A stretch of 6,618 nucleotides of DNA, from NCBI GenBank assembly GCA_031404455.1, contig JANNHP010000253.1, forward strand, positions 1 to 6,618, given 5' to 3'. The notes under the pieces were generated by a model. The model was not told the DNA's origin and ran no database searches. It was given only the letters and a program-made list of their open reading frames with translations. Every line of letters begins with the position of its first letter. Position 1 is the first letter of the stretch. Below, piece after piece: positions 1-6,231 of this stretch. The position numbers and the translations under genes were made by a program. Source of the stretch: JANNHP01 sp031404455 (GTDB lineage: Bacteria; Planctomycetota; JAJSAM01; JAJVHW01).

Positions 1-912
1 CTCTGGTACGCGGCGAACCACGGCCTCGCGACGGTTTTCCACTCGAACCCGCTCGACGGCGCGATGGTCGGCGAACTCGTGCAGCGCCACCGCGTGACGC
101 TGCTCCTCGCCACGCCGACCTTCCTGCAGATCTACCTCCGCCGCTGCACGCCCGCGCAGTTCGGCTCGCTGAAGATCGTGCTCACCGGCGCCGAGAAACT
201 GCCCGAGCGTCTCGCGCAGGCGTTCGAGGACCGCTTCGGCCTGCGCCCGCTCGAGGGCTACGGGACCACGGAGTGCGCGCCCGCGGTCGCAGTCAACGCG
301 CCGGACTTCCGCGCACCCGGCTTCTTCCAGGTGGGCTCGCGGCGCGGCACGGTCGGTCTGCCGCTGCCCGGCGTCTCCGTCCGGATCGTGGACCCCGACA
401 CGTTCGCGCCGCTGCCGCCCGACACGCCGGGCATGCTGCTCGTGCGCGGGCCCAACGTGATGCAGGGCTACATCGGCCGCGACGACCTGACCGCCGCCGT
501 GCTGCGCGACGGCTGGTACGTCACCGGCGATCTCGCGATGCTCGACGAGGACGGCTTCCTGCGCATCACCGACCGTCTCTCGCGCTTCAGCAAGATCGGC
601 GGCGAGATGGTGCCGCACGGCCGCGTCGAGGAGGCTCTGCACGAGGCTGCGGGCGTCACCGAACAGACGTTCGCCGTCTGCGGCGTGCCCGACGAGAAAC
701 GCGGAGAGCGTCTCGTCGTGCTGACGACGCTCGACGCGGGCAAGGTCCCCGCGGCGCTCGAGCGCCTCGCGACGATGGGACTGCCGAACCTCTACCTGCC
801 GAAGAAGGACGCGTTCGTCCAGGTGCAGATGATCCCCGTCCTCGGCACGGGCAAGCTCGATCTCCGCGCGGTGAAGCGGATCGCCGCGGAGCGCACGGCC
901 GCGACGGAGTGA
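1..912 (+). CDS. aas: Acyl-[ACP] synthetase / acyl-ACP--phospholipid O-acyltransferase, AMP-binding domain (5'-truncated)
   Basis: This is the C-terminal 303 residues of an ANL-superfamily adenylating enzyme; the frame is open from base 1 and ends in TGA at 910-912. Visible motifs are LTGAEKLPE (181-207), GYGTTECAP (256-282), TGDL (523-534), ITDR (565-576), KIGGEMV (592-612), and GTGKLD (844-861), which carries the expected catalytic lysine at 853-855. The combination of GAEKL, EGYG-TECAP, RF-KI-GEMV and GTGKLD matches the acyl-ACP synthetase half of Aas (from memory of E. coli Aas) better than it matches fatty-acyl-CoA or acetyl-CoA synthetases. Known role of the family: ATP-dependent activation of fatty acid onto acyl-carrier protein at the inner membrane, feeding re-acylation of lysophosphatidylethanolamine. 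E. coli Aas is about 719 residues, and many bacteria fuse an MFS lipid flippase and a PlsC domain upstream. Those parts would lie outside the window, so whether this is a fusion cannot be seen. An exosortase-associated acyl-CoA ligase is a less likely alternative. The 194-base gap to the next gene suggests a separate transcription unit. Confidence 0.85.
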   Translation, partial: LWYAANHGLATVFHSNPLDGAMVGELVQRHRVTLLLATPTFLQIYLRRCTPAQFGSLKIVLTGAEKLPERLAQAFEDRFGLRPLEGYGTTECAPAVAVNAPDFRAPGFFQVGSRRGTVGLPLPGVSVRIVDPDTFAPLPPDTPGMLLVRGPNVMQGYIGRDDLTAAVLRDGWYVTGDLAMLDEDGFLRITDRLSRFSKIGGEMVPHGRVEEALHEAAGVTEQTFAVCGVPDEKRGERLVVLTTLDAGKVPAALERLATMGLPNLYLPKKDAFVQVQMIPVLGTGKLDLRAVKRIAAERTAATE

Positions 913-989
913 CGTGCGACGCCCGGCGCGCACCGATGAGCGCGGATGTCCGATTTGCACGCGCGGAGCGTGATTCCAGGCTCGCGAGG

Positions 990-1004
990 TAGGGTTCCAC
1001 CCTA
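990..1004 (+). terminator. Short perfect hairpin 78 bases after the aas-like stop
   Basis: TAGGGT at 990-995 is the exact reverse complement of ACCCTA at 999-1004, with a 3-base TCC loop; G989 and T1005 could add a wobble pair. No T-run follows, so a classical intrinsic terminator is not shown. It may end the aas-like transcript or be part of the leader of the next gene. The function is inferred; only the symmetry is seen. Confidence 0.35.
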
Positions 1005-1015
1005 TGTCGATCCCC

Positions 1016-1061
1016 AGGGGCGGCGACTACCCTCGTGCCCACGGGTTGGCTACAGGCCCCT
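1016..1061 (+). promoter_or_regulatory. Potential structured leader element (nested stem)
   Basis: AGGGGC at 1016-1021 can pair perfectly with GCCCCT at 1056-1061. Inside it, ACCC (1029-1032) can pair with GGGT (1043-1046), continuing after a two-base bulge with GT (1035-1036) and AC (1041-1042). The result is a two-part stem within 50 bases of the DUF3494 start codon. Such pairing is common by chance in GC-rich DNA, and I do not recognise a known riboswitch consensus. It is listed as a possible 5' UTR structure only. Confidence 0.25.
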
Positions 1062-1093
1062 CCCGCGATCCCGTCCATGCGCATTGGTCCTGC

Positions 1094-1099
1094 AAGGAG
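1094..1099 (+). promoter_or_regulatory. Shine-Dalgarno site of the DUF3494 gene
   Basis: AAGGAG lies seven bases upstream of the ATG at 1107. It decides the start: it places the signal peptide at residue 1 and excludes the in-frame GTG at 1035. Confidence 0.85.
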
Positions 1100-1106
1100 C
1101 ACCGAG

Positions 1107-1919
1107 ATGAAGACCTCCGTCCTGACCCTCTTGGCGATCGCCGCGCTCGCGGCCGTCCCGTTGAGCGCACTCGCCGACACGTCCACGCTGGGCACGGCAG
1201 GTAACTACGCGGTCCTGGCCGGCTCGACGGTGACCAACACCGGGAACTCCGTCATCAACGGCGGAGACGTCGGGCTCGATCCGGGCACCTCGATCACTGG
1301 CTTCAGCTCGGTGTCGGGGTCCTACACGACCCAGGTGAACAACACCGCCGCACAGACCGCGCAGAACGATCTCACCACGGCGTACAACGCCGCGGCCGGT
1401 CTGTCGTACACGCAGGACCTGAGCGGCACGGACCTCGGCAATCTCACGCTCACGGCTGGCACGTACTTCTTCTCGTCGTCGGCGCAGCTCACCGGAACGC
1501 TCACGCTCGACTTCGAGGGCGATCCGGACGCGCAGTTCGTCTTCCAGATCGGCAGCACGCTCACGACCGCGAGCAACTCCTCGGTCGTGTCGATCAACGG
1601 CGGCGCGGGAACCGGGTGCGGCATCATCTGGCAGGTGGGGAGTTCCGCGACGCTCGGCACGGGCACCGCGTTCGAGGGACACATCCTCGCGCTCACGAGC
1701 ATCACGCTGAACACCGGGGCATCGATCTGGGGAAGCGCTCTGGCTCGCAACGGCGCCGTGACGCTCGACACCAACACGATCACCCACACCACCTGCGCGT
1801 CCGGCTCGGGCTCGATCGAGGTCGTGCCGCTGCCCGGCGCTGCGGTCATGGGCCTCGCGCTGTTGCCGCTCGCCTGGCTCGTCCGCCGGCGCTACGGCTG
1901 GCGATCCGAGGTGTCCTGA
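1107..1919 (+). CDS. Secreted DUF3494 (ice-binding-like) protein with PEP-CTERM/VPLPA-type sorting tail
   Basis: The protein has 270 residues. Residues 1-23 form a signal peptide: Lys2, a hydrophobic core, and an ALA|D cleavage site after residue 23. Residues about 27-229 match the DUF3494 'ice-binding' fold. Recognisable stretches are LGTAGNYAVLAGSTVTNTG (28-46), INGGDVGLDPGTSITGF (50-66), an Ala/Gln-rich helix (80-98), TLTLDFEGDPDAQFVFQ (131-147), and a WQVGSSATLGTGTAFEGHIL block (175-194), followed by the conserved SITLNTGASIWGSALARNGAVTLDTNTI region. Characterised members are right-handed beta-helices beside a long helix, and some bind ice; many members have unknown roles, so ice binding is not assumed. 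Residues 171 and 230 are cysteines that might pair. The tail is tripartite: VPLPG (240-244), a hydrophobic helix (about 245-259), RRR (260-262) and an eight-residue end. That is the architecture of exosortase substrates, implying export, processing and retention at or release from the surface. The mature domain is Thr/Ser-rich and nearly free of Lys/Arg. It lies 38 bases upstream of the TPR gene, probably co-transcribed. Confidence 0.92.
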   Translation: MKTSVLTLLAIAALAAVPLSALADTSTLGTAGNYAVLAGSTVTNTGNSVINGGDVGLDPGTSITGFSSVSGSYTTQVNNTAAQTAQNDLTTAYNAAAGLSYTQDLSGTDLGNLTLTAGTYFFSSSAQLTGTLTLDFEGDPDAQFVFQIGSTLTTASNSSVVSINGGAGTGCGIIWQVGSSATLGTGTAFEGHILALTSITLNTGASIWGSALARNGAVTLDTNTITHTTCASGSGSIEVVPLPGAAVMGLALLPLAWLVRRRYGWRSEVS

Positions 1920-1925
1920 CGACCG

Positions 1926-1948
1926 TGCGCGCAGCAATCCCGCGCGCG
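1926..1948 (+). promoter_or_regulatory. GC hairpin in the DUF3494-TPR intergenic gap
   Basis: GCGCGC at 1927-1932 can pair with GCGCGC at 1942-1947 across a nine-base loop, with a T1926-G1948 wobble pair extending it. It sits seven bases after the DUF3494 stop and nine bases before the TPR start codon. No T-run follows. It could attenuate read-through, so that the secreted protein is made in excess of the TPR protein, or stabilise the upstream mRNA 3' end. This is inference from symmetry in a GC-rich region. Confidence 0.3.
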
Positions 1949-1957
1949 AACGACTAG

Positions 1958-4900
1958 ATGAAGCCGCAGACGAAGACCAGGAAGCGGGTGCTGCTGCTCG
2001 CCGTGCTCGGCGTGACGGCGGCGCTCGCGGCGTTCGGCGCCTATCAGTACAGGCAGTTCCAGCTCGACCGCGAAGCGGTTGACGCCGGCGAGGCGGGGCG
2101 GGAGGCTCTTGCGCGGGCCGACTACACCGGAGCGCTCGACGGTATCGGCCGCTACGTCGGGCGGTTCCAGGACCGCGGGGTGTCGGCCGAGGACTACGTG
2201 CTCTACGCGCGCGCCCGGCGCCATGTCGAGGTGCCGAGCCGCAGGCACCTGCTCCAGGCCATCGCCGCGCTGCGCAAGGCCACGGCGATCGACCCGCAGT
2301 GCGCCGACGCGAGCGAGGACCTGCTCGACGTCTGCCTCGCCGCGGGCTACGCGACGGAGGCGCTCGACGTCCTCGACACGCTGATCGCGAGGAGTCCCGG
2401 CGATCTCGGCCTGCTGCGGACCAGGTTCGAGGTGTTCACCCAGTTGCGGCAGTACGCGAAGGCCCTCGCCACGGCGCGCGAGATCAATCGCGTCGCTCCC
2501 GACTACCTGCCGGGGTTCCTCGCCACGCTTGCCTCGATGACGGCCTCCGGCGCGCCTTCCGGCGAACTCGATGCATGGGTCACCGCCACACTCGCGGCGC
2601 ACCCGGCTGATCCGCGTTTCGAGCTCCTCCGCGCGGCACTGCTCGTCAGGCGCGGCGACGCCGCCCTGTCGGGCCCGGTGCTCGACCGGCTCCTCTTGCG
2701 GACGTCGGACACGCGGGACCCGGAGTTCATCGACCTGCTCGTCCGTCAGCTCGACGCGGCGGAGCGCTTCGCCGACTCGCTCCGCACCCTCGAACGGGTC
2801 GGTGCGGACGCCGGCGAGATGCTGCGACTCGACCTCGTGCGCCGCCTCTGGTACGCCGGCCGCCCGGGCGACGTCGTCACCCGCATCGAGGCCGGCGGCT
2901 CCGGCTCGGACCCGGAACTGATCGCCCTGCACGCTCTCGCGCTGATCGCGCTCGGCCGCCGGCACGACGCGGAAGCGCTGCGCCGCGACCTCGATGCGCG
3001 CGACGACCCCGCCGGGCGTGCCTGGTCCGCGTTCGTCGCGCACGAGTTCGGCGGCCGGTCGACGACGCCCCGCGAGGACTGCGAGGCGCTGAACGCCGCC
3101 GCCGTCGCGGTCCCGGGCAGCGCGTTCATCCGGCACGCCGTCGGCGACGCGTCGTCGGCGCTCGGTGAGCACGAGATGGCGATCGACGCGTGGACGGCGG
3201 CCGCCGACAGGGCGCCGACGTGGGCCCGGCCGCTGCGCGAGATCGCCAAGGTGCTGCTCGCGACGCCGGGGCGGGAGCCGTCCGCGCTCGCGGCCGCGCG
3301 CGCGGCGTTGTCGCGGGCGCCGAACGACGCCGCGACGATCGCCACGTACCTGCGCGCCGTCGCGGCGGACGGCCGGGACATGAATGCGGCCCAGCGCGAC
3401 GCGCTGATCGAGGTCGTGAAGTCGCTGCAGGGCGAGGCGCCCGAGCAGGCGGAGGTGCTGCTTCCGCTCCAGGTCTCCCTCGTCGCGCGAGGGGACAGGG
3501 ACGCGGCGGAGCGACGGCTCCGGGAACTCATCCTCGCGCGGACGCCGATGGGCGAGGCCGGGCTCCTCGATCTCGCCCGCGTCGCGGCCGAGGCGGGGAT
3601 CCCGCTCGAATCGGAACTCCTCGTCCTCTCCACGGAGCTGAACGGCATCAGCGCGCGGCTCGCGGTCGCGCGAGCCGTCTCCGTTTCCCGCACCGAAGGA
3701 CCGTGGGCGGGGCTGAGAGCGTTCGACGGTCTGAGAGCGGCCGCGCCGGCCACGGTCTCGACGGTGGAGTGGGACGTCGCCCGGGCCACGTACCTCGACC
3801 GGAGCCGCCTTCCCGAGGCCCTCCCGGCATGGGTCGCGCTCACCGACGCGCATCCGGACCGGCTCGAGGTGCAGCTTCGCGTCCTGGCGTCCGCGACCGC
3901 CTGGGGCGACCGCGCGGCGATCGACAGGGCGATCGAACGGACGCGCGCGCAGACGGGGGAGCGCGGCACGACCTGGCGGGTCGCCCGCGGCCGATGGCTG
4001 CTCTTTCCCGAATCGCCCGAAGCGCCGGAGACCGCCGAAGCGGCGAGGATACTCGCCGCGGTGTGCCGGGACGCGCCGATGAACTCCGCCGCCCACCTGC
4101 TGCTCGCCCGGGCGCTCGAGCGGCTCGGCAATCTCCGCGGCGCGGAGGCCCAGCTCCGCATCGCCTCCGATCCGGGCGCCGGCGATCCGCGGATCGCGTT
4201 GGAGCTCTCGCGCCTCGCGGAGCTGCAGGGGCGCTCCGGGGATGCGCGCGAGCACCTCGACCGGGCGCTCGATTCCCGCGATCTCGCGCCGGACCTCTCG
4301 GCGACGACGGCGCACCTCCTGGCCGCCCGGGGGGAACTCGCCCGCAGCCGCGGGATCCTCGAGCCGCTGGCGTCGGCGGGCCGGGCGGACCGGCGCGGCC
4401 TCGTGCTCCTCGCGCGCCTGCACGCGGACCTCGGCGAGACCGACCGTGCGATCGCGCTGTGCGAACGGCTCCTCACGGCTCCCGATCCGGAGGTGGTCGA
4501 GCTCGCTGCGGGGCTCTACGAGGCGGTCGGGAGGACGCTCGACGCACGCGGAACCCTGTCGCGTCTCGACGCAATGGACATGCCCGCCGGAGCGAGGGAC
4601 CTGGTCCGCGCGCGCCATGCGGCGAGCTGGGGCACGAGGGAGGACGCCGTCGCGGCGTTCCGTCGCGCCGTCGCGGCGGCGCCCGCGAACGAGACCGCGT
4701 GGTCGCAGTTCCTCGAGTTCGTCATCTCGAAGTGCGACGCCGCGTCCCTCGGGCGACTGCTCGCCGAACCGGGGGCGGCGGACGTGGAGAGGGTGCGGTT
4801 CCTGCGCGGTCTCGGCCCCCTCGTCCCGGACGCGATGTCCGACCCTCGGCTTCGTCCGCTCCTCGTCGCGGTCGTGAACGACCACTCCGCCCGGAACGCG

Positions 4901-6121
4901 TCGATGGCGGCGATCCGTGCGATCGTCGAGGGGCGGGGCGAACCCGGCAGGCGGGCCGAGGTCGCCCGGGTCGTCGTCGCGCTCGCCGAAGCGAACGCCC
5001 GAGTGCTGCCGCTCCAGATCCTCGCCGCCGACGTCGCCGCCGCGTCGGGAGACCTGAAGCGCGGCATCGAGACCGCGCGCCGGGCGATGAACGAGTTCCC
5101 GGGCTCGGCCGAAGGCGCCCGGCAGGCGGCGATGATGCTCGCCAGCGCGGGACGGATGGAGGAGGCGCTCGAAGCCGGCCTCGCGTGGCGGGACCGGGTC
5201 AACGGCCGCTATCTCCTCGCCGATGTCTTCGTCTCACAGGTGATGCTGCGGCTCGGACGCGCCGCGGACGCGGCGGCGAACCTCGAGCGGAGCGCCGGGA
5301 TCGCGCTCGCCCGCCCGGCCGACAACGAGACGTTCCTGCTGACGTACTGCGTCGCGCTGACCCGCAGCGGGCGAGCGGCCCGGGCGACCGAGGTCCTCGC
5401 CGGGCTCTCGCGCGAGTCCGACCGATGGGTGCTCCTGCCCCTGACGCTCGAGCCGAAGCAGTGGATGGCGACTGCGGCGGACGCCGGCGCGTGGCTCGCG
5501 GTCTGCTCCGCGAACGTCCCCGAGGACGACCCGCGGTTCCGTCTCCCGCTAGCGCGGACATGGGGCGCCGCGTGGGACAGGTTCCACACCGCGGAGATGC
5601 TCTCCAGGGCTCGGGAGATCCTGCGGACCCTGATCGCGATGCCCGGCTCGACGGCCGAGGTCTGGCACGAGGCGGGGCTCCTCGAGCACAAGGCCGGCGA
5701 CTTCGACGCCGCACTGCGGCTCTACCGGGGAGCGCTCGAACGGGACGCCGCGCACGCCGTCACGCACAACGATCTCGCAATGCTGCTCGCCGACGCTGGA
5801 CGGTGGCAGGAAGCGATCGGTCACGCATCGGCGGCGACGAAGCTCGTCCCCTCGAGCGCCAACCACCTCGACACGCTCGCCTGCGTGCTGCGCAAAGGCG
5901 GGAAGCTTGACGAGGCGACCGCGGCGCTCGTGGAGGCCTGCCGCCTCGAACCCATGAATCCCGCGTGGCGCCTCGGACTCGCGGAGATCCGCGCGGAGAG
6001 CGGCGAGCTGGACGAGGCGAAGCGGGAGACCGCCCGCGTCGAGGAGATGACGTCGATCGGCTCCGAGCCGTCCGCGGCGCTGCGCGAGCGTCTCGAACGC
6101 CTGCGGTCGCGGCTCCGCTGA
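1958..6121 (+). CDS. Giant membrane-anchored TPR-repeat protein, PrsT-like
   Basis: The protein has 1387 residues. A Lys/Arg-rich N-terminus (residues 2-10) precedes one hydrophobic segment (about 11-29) with no obvious cleavage site. This predicts a signal anchor with the bulk outside the cytoplasmic membrane. The remainder is alpha-helical and Ala/Leu/Arg/Glu-rich. Clear TPR-like repeats lie near 97-190, 388-470, 743-870 and 1233-1350; degenerate repeats fill the gaps. The C-terminal cap has the sequence HNDLAMLLADAG (1270-1281), then LVPSSANHLDTLACVL (1296-1311), then LDEATAALVEACRLEPMNP (1317-1335). The N-L-A-x-L-L ... L-D-T-L-x-x-V-L pattern is typical of TPR proteins found with PEP-CTERM/exosortase systems (PrsT), which are usually about 900 residues, so this one is longer. 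TPRs are protein-docking scaffolds; no catalytic motif is visible. Start: an in-frame TAG at 1955-1957 abuts the ATG, so 1958 is the first possible start, and it lacks a Shine-Dalgarno. Translation may depend on coupling or leaderless-like initiation. A PrsT role is inferred from the repeats and from the sortable neighbour; another envelope TPR scaffold is possible. Confidence 0.9.
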   Translation: MKPQTKTRKRVLLLAVLGVTAALAAFGAYQYRQFQLDREAVDAGEAGREALARADYTGALDGIGRYVGRFQDRGVSAEDYVLYARARRHVEVPSRRHLLQAIAALRKATAIDPQCADASEDLLDVCLAAGYATEALDVLDTLIARSPGDLGLLRTRFEVFTQLRQYAKALATAREINRVAPDYLPGFLATLASMTASGAPSGELDAWVTATLAAHPADPRFELLRAALLVRRGDAALSGPVLDRLLLRTSDTRDPEFIDLLVRQLDAAERFADSLRTLERVGADAGEMLRLDLVRRLWYAGRPGDVVTRIEAGGSGSDPELIALHALALIALGRRHDAEALRRDLDARDDPAGRAWSAFVAHEFGGRSTTPREDCEALNAAAVAVPGSAFIRHAVGDASSALGEHEMAIDAWTAAADRAPTWARPLREIAKVLLATPGREPSALAAARAALSRAPNDAATIATYLRAVAADGRDMNAAQRDALIEVVKSLQGEAPEQAEVLLPLQVSLVARGDRDAAERRLRELILARTPMGEAGLLDLARVAAEAGIPLESELLVLSTELNGISARLAVARAVSVSRTEGPWAGLRAFDGLRAAAPATVSTVEWDVARATYLDRSRLPEALPAWVALTDAHPDRLEVQLRVLASATAWGDRAAIDRAIERTRAQTGERGTTWRVARGRWLLFPESPEAPETAEAARILAAVCRDAPMNSAAHLLLARALERLGNLRGAEAQLRIASDPGAGDPRIALELSRLAELQGRSGDAREHLDRALDSRDLAPDLSATTAHLLAARGELARSRGILEPLASAGRADRRGLVLLARLHADLGETDRAIALCERLLTAPDPEVVELAAGLYEAVGRTLDARGTLSRLDAMDMPAGARDLVRARHAASWGTREDAVAAFRRAVAAAPANETAWSQFLEFVISKCDAASLGRLLAEPGAADVERVRFLRGLGPLVPDAMSDPRLRPLLVAVVNDHSARNASMAAIRAIVEGRGEPGRRAEVARVVVALAEANARVLPLQILAADVAAASGDLKRGIETARRAMNEFPGSAEGARQAAMMLASAGRMEEALEAGLAWRDRVNGRYLLADVFVSQVMLRLGRAADAAANLERSAGIALARPADNETFLLTYCVALTRSGRAARATEVLAGLSRESDRWVLLPLTLEPKQWMATAADAGAWLAVCSANVPEDDPRFRLPLARTWGAAWDRFHTAEMLSRAREILRTLIAMPGSTAEVWHEAGLLEHKAGDFDAALRLYRGALERDAAHAVTHNDLAMLLADAGRWQEAIGHASAATKLVPSSANHLDTLACVLRKGGKLDEATAALVEACRLEPMNPAWRLGLAEIRAESGELDEAKRETARVEEMTSIGSEPSAALRERLERLRSRLR

Positions 6122-6137
6122 CCCGGGGCGCGCGCGA

Positions 6138-6159
6138 GGCCGTTCGTCGCGAACCGGCC
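6138..6159 (+). terminator. Hairpin downstream of the TPR gene, candidate terminator
   Basis: GGCCGTTCG at 6138-6146 can pair with CGAAC (6150-6154) and GGCC (6156-6159) around a TCG loop, leaving only C6155 bulged. This gives a nine-pair, GC-rich stem beginning 17 bases after the TGA of the TPR gene. No T-run follows, so intrinsic termination is not proven; position and stem strength make it the best candidate for the end of the DUF3494-TPR transcript. Confidence 0.45.
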
Positions 6160-6183
6160 CGCCGACAACGCGGGATACGGTCT

Positions 6184-6210
6184 GCGGACAGCGGACGGTA
6201 GAGTGTCCGC
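6184..6210 (+). repeat. GCGGAC direct repeat with inverted copy upstream of the zinc-ribbon gene
   Basis: GCGGACA (6184-6190) and GCGGACG (6191-6197) are tandem near-copies, and TGTCCGC (6204-6210) is the exact reverse complement of the first. Either left copy can pair with the right one: a seven-pair stem with a 13-base loop, or a six-pair stem with an eight-base loop. The unit ends six bases before the Shine-Dalgarno of the next gene. It could be a repressor/activator operator or a hairpin affecting translation. Only the symmetry is seen. Confidence 0.4.
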
Positions 6211-6218
6211 GTCTCGGG

Positions 6219-6223
6219 GGAGG
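6219..6223 (+). promoter_or_regulatory. Shine-Dalgarno site of the zinc-ribbon gene
   Basis: GGAGG, within a G-rich run at 6216-6223, lies eight bases upstream of the ATG at 6232. It supports this start and agrees with the G/C-ending codon use that begins there. Confidence 0.75.
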
Positions 6224-6231
6224 CGGCGCCG

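Larger units (their letters stand above)
913..1106 (+). other. Intergenic leader without a gene, upstream of the DUF3494 gene
   Basis: This 194-base stretch between the aas-like stop and the next ATG holds no supported gene. An in-frame GTG at 1035 would extend the downstream protein by 24 residues. That extension is proline/arginine-rich, has no ribosome binding site and would bury the signal peptide, so it is not used. The stretch contains a hairpin at 990-1004, a longer potential stem at 1016-1061 and the Shine-Dalgarno site at 1094-1099. I saw no convincing sigma-70 or sigma-54 promoter, though one presumably lies here because the gap is large. Confidence 0.6.

Noticed and set aside
955..983. 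TTGCAC at 955-960 as a -35 box
   Set aside because: No acceptable -10 element lies 16-18 bases downstream (the bases there read AGGCTC).
1005..1065. c-di-GMP (GEMM-type) riboswitch upstream of the DUF3494 gene
   Set aside because: The conserved core bases of that class could not be found; only generic stems are present.
1047..1095. Possible sigma-54 promoter (TGGC... type), as known for PEP-CTERM loci in proteobacteria
   Set aside because: TGGCTAC at 1048 and the TGCA near 1091 do not have the required GG/GC spacing.
1035..1106. GTG start at 1035 extending the DUF3494 protein by 24 residues
   Set aside because: No ribosome binding site, and it would place a Pro/Arg-rich stretch before the signal peptide; ATG 1107 has AAGGAG at ideal spacing.
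1107..1919. Assigning antifreeze function to the DUF3494 protein
   Set aside because: The family includes ice-binding proteins, but many members have no shown ice activity, and nothing here indicates a cold habitat.
1050..1937. 295-codon minus-strand frame opposite the DUF3494 gene
   Set aside because: The + strand protein has a signal peptide, a conserved domain and a sorting tail; the antisense product is Arg-rich and featureless.
1892..4885. 997-codon open frame on the minus strand, antisense to the TPR gene
   Set aside because: Long antisense frames are expected opposite GC-rich genes. The product is Arg/Gly/Glu-rich low-complexity with no recognisable domain, and the + strand TPR protein explains the region fully.
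3190..5910. 906-codon + strand open frame overlapping the TPR gene in another frame
   Set aside because: The product is Arg/Gly/Ala-rich shadow translation without domains; the TPR frame has the repeats and the right codon use.
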